This document shows, in pieces, positions 51,523-56,033 of a stretch of DNA of 56,033 bases. The translations under genes were made by a program, and so were the position numbers. How positions within the stretch are numbered: the first letter of the stretch is position 1; every line of letters begins with the position of its first letter. Source of the stretch: Corynebacterium sp. HMSC036D02. Lineage in GTDB: Bacteria; Actinomycetota; Actinomycetes; Mycobacteriales; Mycobacteriaceae. Under the pieces are notes generated by a model. It worked only from the letters and a program-made list of their open reading frames with translations. It did not search any database and was not told the DNA's origin. Where the stretch lies: the NCBI RefSeq assembly GCF_001836165.1, contig NZ_KV827691.1, positions 58,008-114,040 on the forward strand. The letters run 5' to 3'.

Positions 51523-52305
51523 ATGGCCACTCGTACCCCGTTCTTCATCGCCGCGCTGCTCAACGCCGTGGTAGCTGTGCTCGTGGCGATCGGCCTGCTC
51601 CTTCCCTCTCCGTCCACTCCCCCAGCGGCGGGGCCGAGTTCTTCCACAACGACAGCGGAGCCCGCGCAAGAGTTCCCCGCAGAAGAACACTCCGACGAAG
51701 CCACGCCCGCGCCAGACATTGCGCCGGGCATAGCCGAAGCACTCGCCGCCCTAGATTCCCTGGAGGTCAAAGGCCGCGCTCCCATGACCGGCTATGAGCG
51801 TGAGGAATTCGGCCAGGCTTGGTCCGATGATGTCACGGTGGAGTTCGGCCACAACGGCTGCGATACACGCAACGATATCCTCCGCAGAGACTTGGACCCG
51901 GAGAGCCTCGTGCTCAAGGAGGGAACTCACGACTGCGTGGCGCTCGCCGGCACCTTGCATGATCCCTATTCGGGCCAGGACATTGAGTTTCAGCGCGGGG
52001 CGCAGACATCACGTGCGGTACAGATTGATCACGTTGTGCCGCTTGCCGACGCCTGGCAGAAAGGCGCCCAGCAATGGTCACCAGAAAAGCGCCGCGACTT
52101 TGCTAATGATCCCCGCAACCTCCTTGCCGTCGATGGCCCCCTCAACCAGCAAAAAGGCGCTGGCGATGCCGCCACGTGGCTGCCGCCCAACAAAGGATTT
52201 CGCTGTGAATACTCTCGCCGCATCGTAGAGGTGAAGGCGGCCTATGAAATCTGGGTCACGGCAGCGGAGAAGGATGCGCTCCGTCAGCTACTGAATGCTT
52301 GCTGA
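51523..52305 (+). CDS. Exported HNH nuclease (DUF1524 type)
   Basis: A 260-residue protein. An N-terminal hydrophobic segment (residues about 7-28) serves as signal peptide or anchor, followed by a Pro/Ser/Thr/Glu-rich spacer to about 70. The C-terminal domain is an HNH/beta-beta-alpha-metal nuclease: QIDHVVPLADAWQKGAQQW with the catalytic His, NDPRNLLAVDGPLNQQKGAGD with the Asn region, and WLPPNKGFRCEY. Two cysteine pairs may form disulfides outside the cell. Probably degrades extracellular DNA for nutrient use or during competition. Divergent from the 56-aa ORF/fas with only 37 bp between starts. Confidence 0.87.
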   Translation: MATRTPFFIAALLNAVVAVLVAIGLLLPSPSTPPAAGPSSSTTTAEPAQEFPAEEHSDEATPAPDIAPGIAEALAALDSLEVKGRAPMTGYEREEFGQAWSDDVTVEFGHNGCDTRNDILRRDLDPESLVLKEGTHDCVALAGTLHDPYSGQDIEFQRGAQTSRAVQIDHVVPLADAWQKGAQQWSPEKRRDFANDPRNLLAVDGPLNQQKGAGDAATWLPPNKGFRCEYSRRIVEVKAAYEIWVTAAEKDALRQLLNAC

Positions 52306-52675
52306 AGATTTTTACCCCCTTTAGGTGCCCCGATCCCCTTCCCGGCACCCCCGAATTTATGCGCATAATATTCACTCGCGCCTAAACGGCCGTGCATAGT
52401 TTTCTGCTTCGTGAACCCTGGGGTGCACTGCGCCAACATTCCTCCCAGCCGGGAATTTCTATAGACCTATTAATATGTAATTGATGCAACCTGAACTCAC
52501 ATAAGGGTCACCCCCTCAGGAATCTAAAACGATAAATCTTTCCCTCCCACCTCACAATTCTTTTAATATGTGACACAGCGCCTAGCCTGAGGTCTAGGTC
52601 ACATGGACGCCGTGAGTTCTCGCTGGCCGCCATCACTCCCAATCCTGCCGAGACGACCCCTGCGAAGGAATAGTG
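52306..52675. other. 370-bp intergenic region upstream of the second peptide ABC operon
   Basis: No convincing gene. It is AT-richer than its surroundings. Near 52560 a -10-like TTTAATAT is followed by a nested palindrome: TGTGAC near 52567 and GTCACA near 52597 enclose CCTAG...CTAGG. TGTGA/TCACA halves recall the GlxR (CRP-type) site TGTGA-N6-TCACA, but the spacing is much too long for one dimer. The region likely holds the promoter of the 52676 operon and regulator sites. A ribosome site AAGGA stands just before ATG 52676. Confidence 0.5.
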
Positions 52676-53659
52676 ATGTTCAAGTACATCATCAAGAAGA
52701 CCGCCAGCTGGCTGGTAGTCATCTTCCTCGCGACTAATATCGCGTACCTCCTGGCCGCAACCTTCCTTGATCCCCGATCAAATTATGTCGGCCGCAACCC
52801 ACCGCTCGAGCCGGAAGAAATCGGCCGAATTCTCACTCCACTTGGTCTCAACCCTGAGACCCCGCTTATTGAGCGCTGGTGGGGATGGCTGTCCAACATC
52901 ATCTTCCACTGGGACTGGGGTACCTCCCCTCTTGGAGATCCGGTCAGCGCACAAATCGCGCACCGCGCGCTCGTCTCGGCACAGCTGCTGCTCGTGGCCA
53001 CGATTCTCTCCGTCATCATCGGTGTCGCCCTCGGCGTCTACACCGCCTCCCGCCAGTACAGGGCAGCGGACCGCTTCTGGCAGGGAGTCTCCATCATCAC
53101 GATGAACACGCACGTCGTCGTGGCCTCCATCTTGGTCGTCGCCGGTGGTCTGTGGATCAACCGCGTCACCGGCCACCGCGTGGTCTACGTAACGGGTGCC
53201 TCCAGCCTCGGCGTCGAAGGCTTCTTCCCCAAGCTGCTGGATATGGCGCAGCACCTCATCTTGCCGTCCATCTCGCTCATCATCATCAGCTACGCCGGCT
53301 ACCACATGATGCAGCGCACCTTGCTGCTGGATAACCTGAACGCCGATTATGTGCGCACCGCCCGCGCCAAGGGCCTGACCCGTGCACAGGCTATTCGCAA
53401 GCACGCCCTGCGCACCTCCATCATCCCGGTGGCAACCTCCGTGGCCTTCTCCGTTCCCGGAATCTTTACCGGCGCCATCATGACGGAAACCATCTTCGCG
53501 TGGAAGGGAATGGGCCAGTACTTCATCGAAACCATCAGCCGCAACGACGTCAACGGCACCACCGCCGTCGCCGCCTTCGGTGCCGTCATGATTGCCTTCT
53601 CCGCAATCCTGGCTGACCTCGTCGTCGTCGCCCTCGATCCGCGAGTAAGGGTGAGCTAA
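52676..53659 (+). CDS. ABC importer permease, DppB type (second system)
   Basis: A 327-residue permease, start ATG 52676 (MFKYIIKKTASWLVVIFLAT) behind AAGGAATAGTG; a GTG one codon upstream is less likely. About six membrane helices; coupling loop ADYVRTARAKGLTRAQAIRKHALR with the conserved ARAKGL. DppB-type relative of the permease at 5677 but clearly distinct in sequence. It ends at the base before the DppC-type gene begins. No binding-protein gene lies upstream within the window. Confidence 0.92.
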   Translation: MFKYIIKKTASWLVVIFLATNIAYLLAATFLDPRSNYVGRNPPLEPEEIGRILTPLGLNPETPLIERWWGWLSNIIFHWDWGTSPLGDPVSAQIAHRALVSAQLLLVATILSVIIGVALGVYTASRQYRAADRFWQGVSIITMNTHVVVASILVVAGGLWINRVTGHRVVYVTGASSLGVEGFFPKLLDMAQHLILPSISLIIISYAGYHMMQRTLLLDNLNADYVRTARAKGLTRAQAIRKHALRTSIIPVATSVAFSVPGIFTGAIMTETIFAWKGMGQYFIETISRNDVNGTTAVAAFGAVMIAFSAILADLVVVALDPRVRVS

Positions 53660-54745
53660 ATGTCTCCAGAAAAGAAATCCACGTCGCCACGCTCAGAAGC
53701 CCGCCACACCGAGCGCCACCGCCGCAACGACCTCGCCATCGACACCGCCGCGGACAACCTCGGCGTGCGCCCGCATGCCGCCACTGCGGACTTTTCACCG
53801 CAGACCGAACCCAGCGCACAATCCGCACTCGGCTCCGGCGTCGACGTCGATGACGCACAGCGCAAGCAATTCTCCAGCAGCGATTTCCGCGGCACCTCCA
53901 AGCTCAAGCTGTACGTTCGCCGCTTCTTCCGCAACAAGGCAGCTGCCGTCGGACTCGTCATCTTCGTGCTACTCGCGCTGCTCTCCATCTTCGGCAGCTA
54001 CCTCACCCCGTGGTCCTTCGACGAGCCGGACTTCTTCAACCTGTCCACCGGGCCTTCCCCGGAGCACTGGTTCGGAACCACGGACTCCGGAAACGATCTC
54101 TTTGCGCAGACCGTCCACGGCTTGGGCCGCTCACTGATCATTGCGCTCATCGTCTCGCTGGCTTCTACCCTGATCTCCGCCTTCATCGGCGCGGCCGCGG
54201 CCATGTACGGCGGTGCGGTGGAAAAGCTCATCCTGGCAGTCATTCACTTCCTGCTGGCTATCCCGACCTTCCTGCTCATCGCCCTGGTGGTTTCTGATTC
54301 CGGCGGTGACTGGAAGCTGCTTATCGTGGTGCTCATCGTCTTCGGCTGGATGTACCCGGCGCGCGTCATCTGGGCCATGGCGCTGAGTGTGCGCGAGAAC
54401 GACTACGTCCGCGCCGCGGACTACATGGGAGTCTCGCGCCTGCGCACCATCTTCCGCCACGTGGTGCCCAACATCGGCTCGCTGCTCATCATCCAAGCTG
54501 CTCTGGGCGTGGTGTCCACCATCATGTCGGAGACCGCGCTGTCCTTCCTGGGCTTGGGCGTGAAGCTTCCCGACGTCTCCCTGGGCACCCTCCTGGCCGG
54601 CGGCGCCAACGCCGTCGAGGCCTCGCCCTGGCTCTTCTACTTCCCCGCAGGCATCCTCACGCTGCTGACCGTCTCCATGGCGTTCATCGCCGACGGCCTG
54701 CGCGATGCCATTGACCCCAACTCGAACTCCGGAGGCCGAGCATGA
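53660..54745 (+). CDS. ABC importer permease, DppC type (second system)
   Basis: A 361-residue permease. It has an unusually long hydrophilic N-terminus (about 85 residues, rich in Arg, Asp, Ala) before the first membrane helix. The DppC hallmark WFGTTDSGNDLFAQTVHGLG and the coupling loop DYVRAADYMGVSRLRTIFRHV follow, with about six helices. It starts directly after the previous stop, and its TGA overlaps the ATG of the ATPase gene (ATGA at 54742-54745). Confidence 0.92.
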   Translation: MSPEKKSTSPRSEARHTERHRRNDLAIDTAADNLGVRPHAATADFSPQTEPSAQSALGSGVDVDDAQRKQFSSSDFRGTSKLKLYVRRFFRNKAAAVGLVIFVLLALLSIFGSYLTPWSFDEPDFFNLSTGPSPEHWFGTTDSGNDLFAQTVHGLGRSLIIALIVSLASTLISAFIGAAAAMYGGAVEKLILAVIHFLLAIPTFLLIALVVSDSGGDWKLLIVVLIVFGWMYPARVIWAMALSVRENDYVRAADYMGVSRLRTIFRHVVPNIGSLLIIQAALGVVSTIMSETALSFLGLGVKLPDVSLGTLLAGGANAVEASPWLFYFPAGILTLLTVSMAFIADGLRDAIDPNSNSGGRA

Positions 54746-56033
54746 CCCCGCAGAATACTGCACACACCGCCAACGCCGACCCGGCCAGCCGCGCCACCGA
54801 CCCCACTGCATCCACCGAGCCGGTGCTGTCCGTGCGCAACCTCACCGTCACCTTCCCCTCGGAGGCCGGCTCCGTCCACGCGGTGCGTGGCGTCGACTTC
54901 GACCTCATGCCGGGGCGCACCCTGGCGATTGTGGGCGAGTCCGGCTCCGGTAAGTCCGTGACATCTTTGGCCGTCATGGGCCTGCTGCCGGACTACGCCA
55001 AGGTAGAAGGCTCCGTGGTCTATGCCGGCACCGAGCTCATTGGCAAATCGGATAAGGAGATGTCGAAGATCCGCGGCAAGGATATCGCCATGATCTTCCA
55101 GGATCCTCTCTCCTCCCTGACCCCGGTGTTCTCCATCGGCGACCAGCTCATCGAGGCCATCCAAACCCACCGCGATGTCTCCAAAAAGGAGGCAGAGAAG
55201 GAAGCAGTACGCCTGCTCGAGCTCGTCGGCATTCCGGAAGCGGACAAGCGCGTGAAGTCATTCCCGCACGAATTCTCCGGCGGTATGCGCCAGCGCGTGG
55301 TCATCGCCATCGCCATGGCCAACAACCCGCGCGTCATCATCGCCGACGAGCCCACCACCGCGCTCGACGTCACCATCCAGGCCCAAATCCTGGAGGTCCT
55401 CAAGGTAGCCCAGCGCGAAACGGGCGCCGCAGTCATCATGATTACCCACGACATGGGTGTGGTCGCCGGCACCGCCGACGACGTCCTGGTCATGTACGCC
55501 GGGCGCCCGGTGGAGCTCGGTGATGTCGACACCATCTTCAACAACCCCAAGATGCCCTATACCGTGGGTCTTCTCGGGTCGACGCCGCGCGTGGACAAGG
55601 CCACCGACGAACCACTGACCCCCATCGTGGGTACCCCGCCACAGCTTATCGACGTCGCCGCCGAATGCCCCTTCGCGGACCGCTGCCCGGTGGTGAAGGA
55701 TGAGTGCCGAACCTTGGAACCGGAGCTGCGCGCGCTTGACGACGTCCCCGGACACTTCGCCTCCTGCCTGCGCTCCGACGAGATCAAGGACGGCACCATC
55801 GGTGGCGAGCGCATGTACCCGTTGCCGAAGATTTCCGCCGATACCCTGGGCGATACTCCCTACGAGCAGCGGCCGGTCACCCTGGAGGTCAAGAACCTGG
55901 TCAAGGACTTCCCGCTCATCAAGGGAGCGATTCTCAAGCGCCGCGTCGGCACAGTACACGCGGTCAAAAACGTCAGCTTCGACGTGCACCAAGGCGAGTG
56001 CTTCGCCATCGTGGGCGAGTCCGGCTCCGGCAA
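54742..56033 (+). CDS. Fused two-domain ABC importer ATPase, cut by window end
   Basis: ATG 54742 overlaps the preceding TGA. About 430 codons are visible and remain open at the window edge. A disordered Thr/Ala-rich start of about 27 residues leads into ATPase domain 1: GESGSGKS near residue 72, FSGGMRQRVVIAIA, VIIADEPTTALD, then the oligopeptide-type C-terminal motif with cysteines CPFADRCPVVKDEC...C, which may hold an iron-sulfur centre as in some dipeptide ATPases. A second domain begins around residue 380 and the window ends inside its Walker A GESGSG. Same DppD-DppF fusion as at 3076-4824, but without its linker. Confidence 0.93.
   Translation, partial: MTPQNTAHTANADPASRATDPTASTEPVLSVRNLTVTFPSEAGSVHAVRGVDFDLMPGRTLAIVGESGSGKSVTSLAVMGLLPDYAKVEGSVVYAGTELIGKSDKEMSKIRGKDIAMIFQDPLSSLTPVFSIGDQLIEAIQTHRDVSKKEAEKEAVRLLELVGIPEADKRVKSFPHEFSGGMRQRVVIAIAMANNPRVIIADEPTTALDVTIQAQILEVLKVAQRETGAAVIMITHDMGVVAGTADDVLVMYAGRPVELGDVDTIFNNPKMPYTVGLLGSTPRVDKATDEPLTPIVGTPPQLIDVAAECPFADRCPVVKDECRTLEPELRALDDVPGHFASCLRSDEIKDGTIGGERMYPLPKISADTLGDTPYEQRPVTLEVKNLVKDFPLIKGAILKRRVGTVHAVKNVSFDVHQGECFAIVGESGSG

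Overview
The window is chromosomal DNA of a mycolic-acid actinobacterium, almost certainly a Corynebacterium. Evidence: high G+C, GAAAGGA-type ribosome sites, a giant one-chain type I fatty acid synthase with a separate AcpS, a CmrA-type mycolate reductase, group II truncated haemoglobin, DtxR-type iron boxes and an McbR-type sulfur box. From memory, the gene order also matches two blocks of Mycobacterium tuberculosis: glbO to the SSB-like protein (Rv2470, Rv2474c, Rv2475c, Rv2477c, Rv2478c) and cmrA to fas (Rv2509, Rv2511 orn, Rv2518c Ldt, Rv2520c, Rv2521 bcp, Rv2523c acpS, Rv2524c fas).

Layout. 1-363: tail of an unknown gene, a nested hairpin and a terminator. 364-10361: an accessory uptake and redox cluster. 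It holds a GntR regulator, an SDR, a fused carboxymuconolactone-decarboxylase/alkylhydroperoxidase protein, a complete dipeptide-type ABC importer and, divergently, a large FAD/NAD(P)-binding protein. The divergent promoter carries a perfect TAGAC-N6-GTCTA box, the operator of the sulfur repressor McbR; I regard this as the most interesting system here. 10368-12792: metB followed by an unknown 404-aa gene. 12794-16928: MscS channel, GlbO, a DASS carboxylate transporter and alanine dehydrogenase. 17036-22973: conserved actinobacterial block (unknown protein, thioesterase, EttA, SSB-like protein, CtaG/CopD membrane protein). 23004-24359: free-standing LysR DNA-binding domain, tRNA-Arg, decayed sulfatase, PspC. 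24487-27956: CmrA, alanine symporter, oligoribonuclease, tRNA-His.

28013-31682: DtxR-controlled siderophore-interacting protein, AAG-type DNA glycosylase, sucCD. 31919-37273: L,D-transpeptidase, tRNA-Lys, 2H phosphoesterase, and an iron-siderophore ABC importer with its own weak DtxR-like box. 37396-51485: fatty acid block (DUF3618 protein, Bcp, FasR-like TetR, AcpS, a CUT2 sugar ABC cassette, the 2977-aa FAS and a 56-aa ORF coupled to it). 51523-56033: an exported HNH nuclease and a second dipeptide-type ABC importer whose fused ATPase runs off the window.

Themes: lipid envelope synthesis (FAS, AcpS, FasR, CmrA, Ldt), iron (SIP, Fec-type ABC), sulfur (metB, McbR boxes, the ABC/flavoprotein cluster) and central metabolism (sucCD, ald). 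All calls rest on reading translated sequence, motifs and gene order; no database search was run.
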